Assembly: GCA_944472155.2 (NCBI GenBank)
Contig: OX235272.1
Coordinates: 93,378,020 to 93,442,019, forward strand
DNA length: 64,000 nucleotides
Origin: Trichobilharzia szidati
Taxonomy: Eukaryota; Platyhelminthes; Trematoda; Strigeidida; Schistosomatidae
Direction: 5' to 3'
The translations under genes were made by a program, and so were the position numbers. Below, piece by piece: positions 21,761 to 33,994 of the stretch (its first letter is position 1; every line of letters begins with the position of its first letter). The notes below the pieces were generated by a model. That model saw only the letters and a list, made by a program, of their open reading frames with translations, ran no database searches and was not told the DNA's origin.

Positions 21761-22391
21761 TAGCGTACACGTATTTTCTAGTACTTCTTCACATTTATCA
21801 ATGTGCGCAGCCGTTGTGGCTACTCGACGCCCACAACGTAAAATCAGAAAGCACTTGTGAAGAGTGTAATCGTGTATTATAGCCGTAGCCAAATTTCAAA
21901 ATTGTATCAAGGTAACGTTCAACAGTAAATTGACAAATGTTTACGAAGTACATATAAAATCGGTCTGTGTAAACACATAATATGAGTATGCAAATTAGAT
22001 TAAAAACCTATGTTTATAGTTGGTATAGGGGTACTACAATTCCACTTGTACAACCAGCTTTCATGGAAATAGAGGTAACTGAATGTTTACCCAAGTCATT
22101 CCCATACTTCCTTATTACTATACTATTAACTGTATGTTAAGATATAAATCTATTCTGTAACTCTTTACAATAACAACCTCATTATTATTCTAATAATAAT
22201 TTTTCTGCTTTTATTGTTACATGTTGCACAACTTTCTAAACATTTCGGTTCGTTTCAAAATTGTTAACATTTCCTAATATATACAGTTATAATCGAACCT
22301 CAGAAAACTTAAAAGCCTCATTTCGGTTTTCATATTTTTTTGTCCTTGTAATTTACAATATCATTCCGAATACAGGTAAACTTCATTTACC

Positions 22392-22412
22392 TGCATTCTA
22401 CGGAGGGGCTAT
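22392..22412 (+). promoter_or_regulatory. Polypurine-tract-like site before LTR 2
   Basis: cggaggggctat immediately precedes LTR 2. The same stretch precedes LTRs 4 and 5, while the one before LTR 3 reads ggagggtctat with one G changed to T. Confidence 0.55.
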
Positions 22413-22700
22413 TGTAGTGACCCATCTTATTACTCATCATCGTACTATACTTTCATTGTGTAATTGTACTTTGATTTGTTTATTACTCTAAATCTTGCGT
22501 GTTAGCAATTGTTGCATTTGTACTCGCTCAAGTTTTGAATTTTGATTACGGCGAGAATACACATTCCTACACCTTCTCAAGTGTCTTCTGACTTACGTTA
22601 TGTGTGTCGAGTAAGCACAACGTTAGGACACAATAATGAACGAGAAGAAGTACTAGGATATATGTGTACGCTAGTTTAATCAAAATATAGCAGCACAACA
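22413..22700 (+). repeat. Array LTR 2 (288 bp)
   Basis: Shared between interiors 1 and 2, acting as 3' LTR of one and 5' LTR of the next. Confidence 0.85.
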
Positions 22701-22828
22701 ACTGGTGAGCCCGACGACAACTTGTTGACCTCGACGCATCGTTACACTTGCTGGATTAATAAAACCCTAACTTTCGTGGATCTCTATAATTACTAGACAT
22801 TCCGAGCTCATTCTTGTGCTATCTCATC

Positions 22829-23468
22829 GCACAACCTGCGGGCACAACTCAGCAGTTCTTCCTAAGTCCTCAAGCTTCAGCATTGTCTACAGGTGGTCAA
22901 ATACTCTTGCAATAGTCTGCAACTCCATTTACTCAAACCGGTCCGACAGCTGTTCAATTACAACAACAGTTGACCCAATCACCTCCACAACAACAGATTC
23001 AAGCACAAGCTCATCAGTTACAACCAGCTCAACAGCCAACTTATATCCAACAACATCAGCAACAAGCAACAATGATGGCAACTGACGTCTCTGTCAGTGG
23101 TCAACCGGGTACTGTAGCTGCATGCTCCGATGCTACTCCCCAGTTTATCACCCTGGCACCAGGAGCTCCATTAAAAGTCATGGCTGTTGGTTCTAACGGT
23201 CAGATGATTCAAATCACTAGTCTACCACAGTTTATGCCAACTGCTCTTGTTGGAATGGCTATCAATCAACCAACTTCTACTCTCCAACTTCAGCAAACAT
23301 CAATTCAAGTTACTCCTCAACGCGAGTAACAACACCCCAGCAGCAACAACAACAACATACTGACGGACGTTCACTTTCAACCGTATCAGCAGCAGCTACT
23401 GCTGCACTCTTCTCTCACACAGCCATCTCTTCTTGTACAATTCTGTTGCGTGTTCTATTTGACTAAAT
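22829..23468 (+). pseudogene. Captured Q-rich fragment, copy 2
   Basis: Same frame structure as copy 1, with the same TAG (22913-22915), the same terminal TAA and the same frameshift. All lesions predate the amplification. Confidence 0.6.
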
Positions 23469-24120
23469 TAGCGTACACGTATTTTCTAGTACTTCTTCAC
23501 ATTTATCAATGTGCGCAGCCGTTGTGGCTACTCGACGCCCACAACGTAAAATCAGAAAGCACTTGTGAAGAGTGTAATCGTGTATTATAGCCGTAGCCAA
23601 ATTTCAAAATTGTATCAAGGTAACGTTCAACAGTAAATTGACAAATGTTTACGAAGTACATATAAAATCGGTCTGTGTAAACACATAATATGAGTATGCA
23701 AATTAGATTAAAAACCTATGTTTATAGTTGGTATAGGGGTACTACAATTCCACTTGTACAACCAGCTTTCATGGAAATAGAGGTAACTGAATGTTTACCC
23801 AAGTCATTCCCATACTTCCTTATTACTATACTATTAACTGTATGTTAAGATATAAATCTATTCTGTAACTCTTTACAATAACAACCTCATTATTATTCTA
23901 ATAATAATTTTTCTGCTTTTATTGTTACATGTTGCACAACTTTCTAAACATTTCGGTTCGTTTCAAAATTGTTAACATTTCCTAATATATACAGTTATAA
24001 TCGAACCTCAGAAAACTTAAAAGCCTCATTTCGGTTTTCATATTTTTTTGTCCTTGTAATTTACAATATCATTCCGAATACAGGTAAACTTCATTTACCT
24101 GCATTCTACGGAGGGTCTAT

Positions 24121-24408
24121 TGTAGTGACCCATCTTATTACTCATCATCGTACTATACTTTCATTGTGTAATTGTACTTTGATTTGTTTATTACTCTAAA
24201 TCTTGCGTGTTAGCAATTGATGCATTTGTACTCGCTCAAGTTTTGAATTTTGATTACGGCGAGAATACACATTCCTACACCTTCTCAAGTGTCTTCTGAC
24301 TTACGTTATGTGTGTCGAGTAAGCACAACGTTAGGACACAATAATGAACGAGAAGAAGTACTAGGATATATGTGTACGCTAGTTTAATCAAAATATAGCA
24401 GCACAACA
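24121..24408 (+). repeat. Array LTR 3 (288 bp)
   Basis: Differs from neighbours by a t to a change near 24220 (gcaattgatgc instead of gcaattgttgc). Confidence 0.85.
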
Positions 24409-24536
24409 ACTGGTGAGCCCGACGACAACTTGTTGACCTCGACGCATCGTTACACTTGCTGGATTAATAAAACCCTAACTTTCGTGGATCTCTATAATTA
24501 CTAGACATTCCGAGCTCATTCTTGTGCTATCTCATC

Positions 24537-25176
24537 GCACAACCTGCGGGCACAACTCAGCAGTTCTTCCTAAGTCCTCAAGCTTCAGCATTGTCTACAG
24601 GTGGTCAAATACTCTTGCAATAGTCTGCAACTCCATTTACTCAAACCGGTCCGACAGCTGTTCAATTACAACAACAGTTGACCCAATCACCTCCACAACA
24701 ACAGATTCAAGCACAAGCTCATCAGTTACAACCAGCTCAACAGCCAACTTATATCCAACAACATCAGCAACAAGCAACAATGATGGCAACTGACGTCTCT
24801 GTCAGTGGTCAACCGGGTACTGTAGCTGCATGCTCCGATGCTACTCCCCAGTTTATCACCCTGGCACCAGGAGCTCCATTAAAAGTCATGGCTGTTGGTT
24901 CTAACGGTCAGATGATTCAAATCACTAGTCTACCACAGTTTATGCCAACTGCTCTTGTTGGAATGGCTATCAATCAACCAACTTCTACTCTCCAACTTCA
25001 GCAAACATCAATTCAAGTTACTCCTCAACGCGAGTAACAACACCCCAGCAGCAACAACAACAACATACTGACGGACGTTCACTTTCAACCGTATCAGCAG
25101 CAGCTACTGCTGCACTCTTCTCTCACACAGCCATCTCTTCTTGTACAATTCTGTTGCGTGTTCTATTTGACTAAAT
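24537..25176 (+). pseudogene. Captured Q-rich fragment, copy 3
   Basis: Same reading frames and lesions as copies 1 and 2; no private difference noticed. Confidence 0.6.
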
Positions 25177-25828
25177 TAGCGTACACGTATTTTCTAGTAC
25201 TTCTTCACATTTATCAATGTGCGCAGCCGTTGTGGCTACTCGACGCCCACAACGTAAAATCAGAAAGCACTTGTGAAGAGTGTAATCGTGTATTATAGCC
25301 GTAGCCAAATTTCAAAATTGTATCAAGGTAACGTTCAACAGTAAATTGACAAATGTTTACGAAGTACATATAAAATCGGTCTGTGTAAACACATAATATG
25401 AGTATGCAAATTAGATTAAAAACCTATGTTTATAGTTGGTATAGGGGTACTACAATTCCACTTGTACAACCAGCTTTCATGGAAATAGAGGTAACTGAAT
25501 GTTTACCCAAGTCATTCCCATACTTCCTTATTACTATACTATTAACTGTATGTTAAGATATAAATCTATTCTGTAACTCTTTACAATAACAACCTCATTA
25601 TTATTCTAATAATAATTTTTCTGCTTTTATTGTTACATGTTGCACAACTTTCTAAACATTTCGGTTCGTTTCAAAATTGTTAACATTTCCTAATATATAC
25701 AGTTATAATCGAACCTCAGAAAACTTAAAAGCCTCATTTCGGTTTTCATATTTTTTTGTCCTTGTAATTTACAATATCATTCCGAATACAGGTAAACTTC
25801 ATTTACCTGCATTCTACGGAGGGGCTAT

Positions 25829-26116
25829 TGTAGTGACCCATCTTATTACTCATCATCGTACTATACTTTCATTGTGTAATTGTACTTTGATTTGTTTATT
25901 ACTCTAAATCTTGCGTGTTAGCAATTGTTGCATTTGTACTCGCTCAAGTTTTGAATTTTGATTACGGCGAGAATACACATTCCTACACCTTCTCAAGTGT
26001 CTTCTGACTTACGTTATGTGTGTCGAGTAAGCACAACGTTAGGACACAATAATGAACGAGAAGAAGTACTAGGATATATGTGTACGCTAGTTTAATCAAA
26101 ATATAGCAGCACAACA
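25829..26116 (+). repeat. Array LTR 4 (288 bp)
   Basis: Matches LTR 2 by eye. Confidence 0.85.
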
Positions 26117-26244
26117 ACTGGTGAGCCCGACGACAACTTGTTGACCTCGACGCATCGTTACACTTGCTGGATTAATAAAACCCTAACTTTCGTGGATCTC
26201 TATAATTACTAGACATTCCGAGCTCATTCTTGTGCTATCTCATC

Positions 26245-26884
26245 GCACAACCTGCGGGCACAACTCAGCAGTTCTTCCTAAGTCCTCAAGCTTCAGCATT
26301 GTCTACAGGTGGTCAAATACTCTTGCAATAGTCTGCAACTCCATTTACTCAAACCGGTCCGACAGCTGTTCAATTACAACAACAGTTGACCCAATCACCT
26401 CCACAACAACAGATTCAAGCACAAGCTCATCAGTTACAACCAGCTCAACAGCCAACTTATATCCAACAACATCAGCAACAAGCAACAATGATGGCAACTG
26501 ACGTCTCTGTCAGTGGTCAACCGGGTACTGTAGCTGCATGCTCCGATGCTACTCCCCAGTTTATCACCCTGGCACCAGGAGCTCCATTAAAAGTCATGGC
26601 TGTTGGTTCTAACGGTCAGATGATTCAAATCACTAGTCTACCACAGTTTATGCCAACTGCTCTTGTTGGAATGGCTATCAATCAACCAACTTCTACTCTC
26701 CAACTTCAGCAAACATCAATTCAAGTTACTCCTCAACGCGAGTAACAACACCCCAGCAGCAACAACAACAACATACTGACGGACGTTCACTTTCAACCGT
26801 ATCAGCAGCAGCTACTGCTGCACTCTTCTCTCACACAGCCATCTCTTCTTGTACAATTCTGTTGCGTGTTCTATTTGACTAAAT
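26245..26884 (+). pseudogene. Captured Q-rich fragment, copy 4
   Basis: Same reading frames and lesions as the other copies. Confidence 0.6.
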
Positions 26885-27536
26885 TAGCGTACACGTATTT
26901 TCTAGTACTTCTTCACATTTATCAATGTGCGCAGCCGTTGTGGCTACTCGACGCCCACAACGTAAAATCAGAAAGCACTTGTGAAGAGTGTAATCGTGTA
27001 TTATAGCCGTAGCCAAATTTCAAAATTGTATCAAGGTAACGTTCAACAGTAAATTGACAAATGTTTACGAAGTACATATAAAATCGGTCTGTGTAAACAC
27101 ATAATATGAGTATGCAAATTAGATTAAAAACCTATGTTTATAGTTGGTATAGGGGTACTACAATTCCACTTGTACAACCAGCTTTCATGGAAATAGAGGT
27201 AACTGAATGTTTACCCAAGTCATTCCCATACTTCCTTATTACTATACTATTAACTGTATGTTAAGATATAAATCTATTCTGTAACTCTTTACAATAACAA
27301 CCTCATTATTATTCTAATAATAATTTTTCTGCTTTTATTGTTACATGTTGCACAACTTTCTAAACATTTCGGTTCGTTTCAAAATTGTTAACATTTCCTA
27401 ATATATACAGTTATAATCGAACCTCAGAAAACTTAAAAGCCTCATTTCGGTTTTCATATTTTTTTGTCCTTGTAATTTACAATATCATTCCGAATACAGG
27501 TAAACTTCATTTACCTGCATTCTACGGAGGGGCTAT

Positions 27537-27824
27537 TGTAGTGACCCATCTTATTACTCATCATCGTACTATACTTTCATTGTGTAATTGTACTTTGATT
27601 TGTTTATTACTCTAAATCTTGCGTGTTAGCAATTGTTGCATTTGTACTCGCTCAAGTTTTGAATTTTGATTACGGCGAGAATACACATTCCTACACCTTC
27701 TCAAGTGTCTTCTGACTTACGTTATGTGTGTCGAGTAAGCACAACGTTAGGACACAATAATGAACGAGAAGAAGTACTAGGATATATGTGTACGCTAGTT
27801 TAATCAAAATATAGCAGCACAACA
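27537..27824 (+). repeat. Array LTR 5 (288 bp, terminal)
   Basis: Ends cagcacaaca like the others but is followed by unrelated flank (acaggtcggtgg), so this is the right boundary of the array. Confidence 0.85.
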
Positions 27825-29515
27825 ACAGGTCGGTGGAATATTTTCCTACCTCAGAAAGCACAAAGCAGTTCAGATGCTCATCCTAATACTAGAAAATATT
27901 GACTCACTGAGTCTGTGATGACAGATTTTCCTTTACAAAACTAGAGCTCTACCGTAACCTCATTATATAGAAAAATCTATAAACAAGCGCGAATATGCTT
28001 TTCAACACATTTTGTGTAGAGATCAAGGAGAAATACCTTCAGAGGACTTGTTCGGGTCTTATAAAAATTGAGGACAACCCCAGCATGCGACAGATCATGT
28101 CATCACCCCATAGTTCTCTAAAATCGACACCAGACTTCTATAAGGAGTGAAACAAGGAGCAGAAAGGTTGGGGATAGACTATATGATGAAAGTCTGCAGA
28201 AACTAGGTGCAATGATATTTAACCAGCAACAAATTCGAAGCGACTTAGTCACGATTTAAGAGATCATAAACGACCAGAGTTAGCCATACAAGATAATTTT
28301 GCTGTGTGTCCTTACGGCGTTCCACTCACCTGACTGACGGTCAGGTGAAAGCTAAATAACCGCACAGGAACACATGGATTACGTCAGATTTACTCTCACT
28401 AGGACGGAATCAGGATATTATCTTGATATTCGATATTTGCGACTGTATGTGTGTACGCTAAATAAAAATCTCAACGTGGAATCTGGCCGAGAGCAGCAGT
28501 TTACATTTCGGTCTGCCATTATTATTATGCAATTTGTTGGCTCGAGATTTCTATGAGGGCTTGAATCTTTACCTTGAATAAGATAATAACGATCGCCTGG
28601 ACAGATCATGCTTCTACCTTTAAACATATACCATTCTCTCAGCCTATTGCTGAGATGCGACCACGTGGGCTCTGCACAGATTTTTGGGGCATCTTATAAA
28701 TTAACATGCTTTCTTTTGTCGCATCTTCGAATATCACTTTAATGTCTCATCTCATACATTTTCTAATAACGTCTTCACTTGCTCATTATATTCCACTAAA
28801 CCTAACATTTTATAGCTCTTTATGAATTTGATTCGACTTATTTTATTCCTATTCTCTATAGGGTACGGTTGTGCAGCAAACACAAAAGGTATGAAATTAA
28901 AACAACCGGCTTGTGGATAATTGTATTAAACCAAGAGTGGACAACATGATAGTAAAACCTATAGGGTAGCACTATACATTGCAAATGATCTTTGTCAGCC
29001 TAGGGATTATAGTCTCCCATTGTATTTCCTTTATGAATGCATATATTAATGATACATTGCATTTACCTATTTCATTACACTTTAATGATTCACTTTAGCA
29101 CCTTTACTTTTCTAAAACAGCTTACTATCCCTTGTAAACGTTGTACTTACCTCAATATTGGTTGGTTATCGTATGCCTACAACTACGGGTTGAAAACGAA
29201 ATGAAGTCGATTTTCCTGCGCAACCTGGAGGACTGCTGTTTAATTCAATAATGATACGATATGAATCAGACAAAGAGTGTATTTATACATATATCAAATA
29301 TTTAGCTGTTCAAACATTACTAACTTGTAGACAATCTACTATTTGACATTGTATCATACTTGATCGTGCCTGTAAAAATGGCATGCATTTTCATGTAAAT
29401 TTATGTTTATATGAAAATATAAATTATTATTATTACATAGGACGACGGAAACCGATGAGCCGTTAACTAAGAGACTTTGGGAGAAGTCAGAATATAGCAG
29501 CCACACAGATGGACA
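27825..29515. other. No gene seen; LINE-like tail at 29368-29440
   Basis: No frame I can support. A plus-strand cctgtaaaaatgg...aaattattattattac tail resembles that at 19325-19376, suggesting the 3' UTR of a LINE ends here. Confidence 0.4.
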
Positions 29516-29519
29516 TTTC

Positions 29520-29655
29520 CACTTACAAGTATTGGTTTTGTAGGGATTTGGTTTGATTGCATGGAGGGTTTCATCATGAGCTGACATCAGTTAGAGAACC
29601 ACTGGAAAACCAGCTGGGAGTACTGGACAGCTGTTTCGTCCTAGTTTGGGACTCT
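29520..29655 (-). mobile_element. Second tRNA-derived SINE family, 3' part (minus)
   Basis: The minus strand carries the shared 3' blocks gagtcccaaactagg, cagctgtccagtactcc and gagctcatgatgaaa-like ends of the SINE best seen at 32409-32755. The tRNA-like head is missing. Confidence 0.7.
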
Positions 29656-29664
29656 TCACTTACC

Positions 29665-32355
29665 TTGAAAAACAGTATTGAAAGTAGTAAAATTGTTAAA
29701 AGGGTGACTAAGTATTATAATGTTCTCAGATCCGTGTATAATTCTGATATAGTCCTCTAATCTACTCCAAAGTGCAATCACCGCAGTAGACAAATCATTG
29801 CTGGAAAGCGCCCATCACATATGCATGTTTTATCTAACTCCTATCAGTCTATTATTATTAAAGCAGTAATAAAACACTCGGCCCTCCCGTAACTCACTAG
29901 GCGAATCCACGACAGAAGGAATAATTCAACTTGATTCAACATGTAAGTCTAATTGGCTGTAGAAGGTCAGGGGTAATAAACAACAATTACGAAATTAGTT
30001 GAATAATTCAGACATCATAGCTCTAAATATTTTGTCTACGAGGGGTTTTAAGATCAATCATTCTGTTACAAAAACACAGAGGTACAGTCTTAATACCTGG
30101 ATGTTGTTTTGAGCATAACTGATTGATCACAATAATATGAATATGACCATGAGACCTCGTAGTTTACTTTATATAGCCTTACTTCCTCCACTTCGTAGTA
30201 CGGTTTTCCATAAATTCCGGATAGGTGTTGTGTCATTTCAACTGCAAGCATTTGGTGTTGATTCGAGGGACAAAAAGTCGGTGATTAACTTCTTTCTTCA
30301 TCTTAATGTATTACTTAACACGATATTACAACATGTTAGATAACCCAGACTTATCTCATATGAAGTTACATCATGCCAATTTACTGAAATTTTACTCTTA
30401 TAACAATTGCCACTCATGTTACTTGACATATGAGTTACCTTAAAGCAGGACATAAGTTAGTACTCAGTTGAATTAGTTTGTAGAACTGCTTTATGCTTTC
30501 ACGGGCGTTACTGAAATAAAATTACTTCATGCCAATGTTTCTCTTAGTAATAATGAACTGTTATGTCCAATGGTCTAATAAGGCTAGTGAAAACTCTCTG
30601 AAATAAAGTAAACTTAATGTTTCCTACGAAAGCTGTTATTATTGTTTTATTGAAGAAATAAAGCGATCTAATATTTTCCTGTTTAGTGTCCTGTTCGTCT
30701 TTTGTTCATGTTCATCAAGGGAAAAATTATATGGAGACTGTTTACGATATTCAGCCTAACTATGGCAGCGAAATCCACGGCTTCACATGTCTAAAAACCC
30801 AGATAGAAACAATGCTTTTGTAAATTGTGTTTTCTGCTGGAATGAAAGAAACTGTTATACGCTAATGGAAAATTAACATCTGAACCAGTTTTCGAGAAAG
30901 GGGAGTTAAGTGAACGAGTGGAATTCTAATCAGTGTGTGAGAGAGAGAGTCATTAAGAGAAGAATATATTTAAGCCGGGAATGTAAGGAGTATGTTAACA
31001 CAGATGCAATGATCTACCATCCACAGCTGGCTTATGGGAAGTTATTGCCTGTTCCGATCTTTCTAAATATGTATCGCCTGTCCATGAATTTGTCCACGAG
31101 CTTCTTTTCTGTCCAAATCACTGTACTTTAATGATATCATGTGTAACGAGCAAAACCGAATTGTTGTTGTCTGAACCCAGGGGACCGATCTTTGCGTTCT
31201 ACTGTATAGCTGCCCGAAACGTCCATGAGTTACGCGCAGCTATTCGTGGTAAAGTCTGTGGTTATATTCAACAAAATTACCTGAACAACGGCATTAGACA
31301 CTTGTATAGGTCGGGTCAGGTTTCTCTTAGTAAACAGCTGCTGTAGAACAGAATTAGTCCACCGAAATACAACTGCAATAACTACCTTAGAATCCAACAA
31401 GGTGGGATCGAAACTCTGCTTACAGGAATCACACACACGACATTTCTCACAGTCAGTCCAAGGCGAGAATCACCCTGATTCACTCAAACAAAATCACATT
31501 ATAAAACAACACATTATCAATGTAACACAGGGCATTCCTTACTCAGATTCAAATAGACCAAAGAAAGACTTTACTGTCAGAATTAAGTGGGATTTCAATT
31601 ACAACAGTCGACTGAAAGTTTCTGATTGTGGATTAACCGAAATCTGGTATTTATTCAAAAGTTGAGGCTCCTGTTTACTATGGAAAATATCAATTACTAA
31701 GGAGCCGATAAAGATACATTCATCGTCTCTTCAAACCTTTTAATTCCACCATTTTTATTACTTTTAAATTCAGGAAGTCACCAGAATTTCAGATACGCTG
31801 ATAACGGGTGTAGAGACTTCAGAGATAAGAAATATTATGTAGTTTGTGCAATCAAACAACCAGATTGGTTGGAAATCTTTCAGTCAACGAGGAAACACTT
31901 TAGGAATAAAAATCAAAGAATGCAGTTTGCCGGAGACACTTGTTGATTCTCCTACCTGATTGGGGATGAATAGATGAGATCTCGTTCGAAAGAGTTCCTG
32001 AAAATTCAACTGGACAATGTACTGACGTTGAGTGATATCATAATTTTTCTTAGGTTAGCGAATACCAAGATTTTCGTGTAGTCTAGAAAGGAACTGCATC
32101 TTAAATAATTTCTTAAAACAATATTCAAGATTTGACGAATTTTTAAGCTGAAGGCATTCGATCAAACAGGTTAGCCAACATGAAATGCTGTCGTCTAAAT
32201 TGCTTACACGCAATCAATAAATGACCAAATAAACATCTCTGCTTAGCCGTCGCGATTTCACATCGTTTACGGAAGGTCTTGGTGTTGTTCACTCTCTGTG
32301 TTGCTGAGTGTTTCTGGTCTGACAATATACAATCACACCACCTTAAAAGGCGAAA
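29665..32355. other. No supportable gene
   Basis: Several open frames of 60-90 codons occur (for example plus 31131-31665 and minus 32143-32376) but none resembles a known family, and I see no matching splice sites. Confidence 0.35.
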
Positions 32356-32359
32356 TACT

Positions 32360-32408
32360 TCAACTCGTAAAAACATAACTAACCCTTACAAACCAAACCA
32401 TAGAAAAT
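32360..32408. repeat. 48-base direct repeat flanking SINE, left
   Basis: caactcgtaaaaacataact...accatagaaaat recurs at 32756-32806 with two small differences. The repeat resembles the SINE family's own 3' end (ccctacaaaccaa-act) seen at 60830-60850, so it may be the tail of an earlier tandem copy and not a target-site duplication. Confidence 0.6.
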
Positions 32409-32755
32409 TAATCTGACGCTCGCTAGTGACTTGCTACAGGATGGAGTTTCCTGGAGTTCTAGTGAGAAGTCGTGACCAGTGAGGTCCAATTAGAAGTCAC
32501 GTGTGTGGATGGATGTCCCACCAACGACAATGGTTGGGGTAGCGCTAAATCACGAACTGGTGGAAGTTAGAATTCATGAGGCATTGAATCGGGTCCCAGT
32601 GGCTGAATGGTATACGAGCTTGCCTTGTAACCGGAAGGTCCTGGGTTCGAATCCCAGTGGGTGCGTACTGCCGATGATTCCCAAACTAGGATGAAACAGC
32701 GGCTGTCCAGTACTCCCTGGTTTTCAATGGTTCTCTAACTGATATCAATCCGTGA
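32409..32755 (+). mobile_element. Second tRNA-derived SINE family, best copy
   Basis: The 5' region (taatctgacgctcgctagtgac, gttctagtgagaag) leads into a tRNA-like unit at about 32592-32663 with A-box agtggctgaatgg, ttgtaa anticodon-loop-like bases and B-box gggttcgaatccc. The 3' body then reads ttcccaaactaggatgaaac, ctgtccagtactccctgg, ttttcaatggttctctaact. The tRNA unit is in mid-element, not at the very 5' end. More than ten relatives lie between 29 and 61 kb. Confidence 0.78.
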
Positions 32756-32809
32756 TCAACTCGTAAAACATAACTAACCCTTACAAACCAAACTATAGAA
32801 AATATGAAA

Positions 32810-33685
32810 TACTTCCAACAACAAGATCTCTGCATCACTAAAGGATACTTAAATACCGATCAAACTTGAAAGAACTCTCAGTTAAGTGTTTAGTATCCGA
32901 ATGGCGAAGAGTGTTGCCGTTTGCCTCAATTTGTTCGTCAACATTTACATTCCTAATAAAATAATTTCGAAGTAATTTCAAGCAGTCAATGTAGACTACC
33001 ATGTGTTTGTATTGTCCAGATGCCACTTGACTGTAAATTAACATAAATGTTATTTATTTTGGGTGGGAGGTGTGGCGTATTTCCATCCCATTTGTGTAGC
33101 TAGCTGTTTTTCTCATCAAAGTCCATTTTTCAAATTATTCATCTCATTGTTTGCTTGTTTGTTTATGTAAATATTTATAAAATTCTGCTTCATGAAGATT
33201 TCGTTGGATGTGTGTGTGTGTGTGCCGTGGGGGTGAGGGTGGATTTTCTATATTTTTGTAACAAAATAGGTGATGTTAATCTATGATAGTTCTTGTGTTT
33301 ATTTTTCACACTTGTAGTTCACTGCATACTGTTGAAATCAAAGTCATTTGTTGGTATTTTGATTATGTTTACATGATGTAATAAGTGACGTATGAAGATT
33401 GTCGTAGCGGTTAAGTGTGGTGCAAAGTCCACCGCACTATTCGTGTAAATGGTTGAATGATTCCTCTACTCAAAAATACACATACACACTATAATTACTT
33501 TAAAAAACAACTTAATGAGTAAACTTTATGATAAGCGTTATAGAATTGTGTACTGTTTTTTTTAGTAAACAGTGTAGTGTTCTGGAGATAGCTATTCGAG
33601 GTTGTGTAGTACCACGAAGTTCTTGATATTTACACTTCTAATGCATCACCTCACTGTCAAATAATTTAGTAGATGTTTCAGTATT
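32810..33685. other. No gene seen; short (GT)n at 33208-33222
   Basis: AT-rich with a small TG repeat. No supportable coding or RNA feature. Confidence 0.4.
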
Positions 33686-33689
33686 CAGG

Positions 33690-33985
33690 TCTGATCACAG
33701 GCTGACATGAGTCAAAGGAGTATTGGAAAAGTAGCTGGGTGTAGCGAACGGGTGTCTTGTCCTGGTTCGGCACTTTTTATCAGTACACACCACTACCATT
33801 GAAGCACACTACACACTGGTTACAAGGCTGACTGATAGACCATTCAGCCACTGAGACACGATCCAGTGGCCTATGAATTCCAACATCTGCCTATTCGAGA
33901 TATGTATAACACAACCGCCAGTTAATATCATACGCGAGCAACTGTCTTCTTACGTCACTTGGAGGACCTAGCTGGTCACGACTTC
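33690..33985 (-). mobile_element. Second SINE family, diverged copy (minus)
   Basis: Reverse-oriented remnants of the 32.4-kb SINE: cactggatcgtgtctcagtgg and catgaatt...gaattca-type blocks on the minus strand and a gcaccgtccagtactcc-like 3' part. Confidence 0.6.
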
Positions 33986-33994
33986 ACCCAAGAA

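Larger units (their letters stand above)
20705..27824 (+). mobile_element. Tandem array of a non-autonomous LTR element (5 LTRs, 4 interiors)
   Basis: The sequence repeats with an exact period of 1708 bases. Each period is a 288-bp LTR (tgtagtgac...cacaaca) plus a 1420-bp interior. LTR starts fall at 20705, 22413, 24121, 25829 and 27537. A primer-binding-like TGGTGAGCCCGACG begins two bases after each internal LTR and a purine-rich cggagggg lies just before the next one, so the LTR call does not rest on repetition alone. No gag, protease, RT or integrase is encoded. The interior instead holds a broken Q-rich coding fragment. Copies are nearly identical: I noticed two substitutions at the start of the first LTR, and single changes at about 24116 and 24220. 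Array formation could be LTR-LTR unequal exchange, insertion of a multimer, or an assembly artefact. Confidence 0.85.

Noticed and set aside
21108..27615. Several open frames repeated every 1708 bases as separate genes
   Set aside because: They are the same LTR-element interior; the frames of 76 and 89 codons are shadows or LTR-spanning chance frames.
20705..27824. CRISPR-like or simple satellite array
   Set aside because: Period is 1708 bp, units contain LTR, PBS and PPT signals, and the genome is eukaryotic.
31230..31436. Minus-strand frame considered as an LTR-element integrase tail
   Set aside because: No integrase or RT motif could be read; similarity was not convincing.
32143..32376. 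77-codon minus-strand frame
   Set aside because: No resemblance to known proteins, no splice signals, ends inside a repeated block.
32592..32663. Functional tRNA gene with TGT-like anticodon
   Set aside because: The anticodon stem has mismatches and the same unit recurs, diverged, in many SINE copies nearby.
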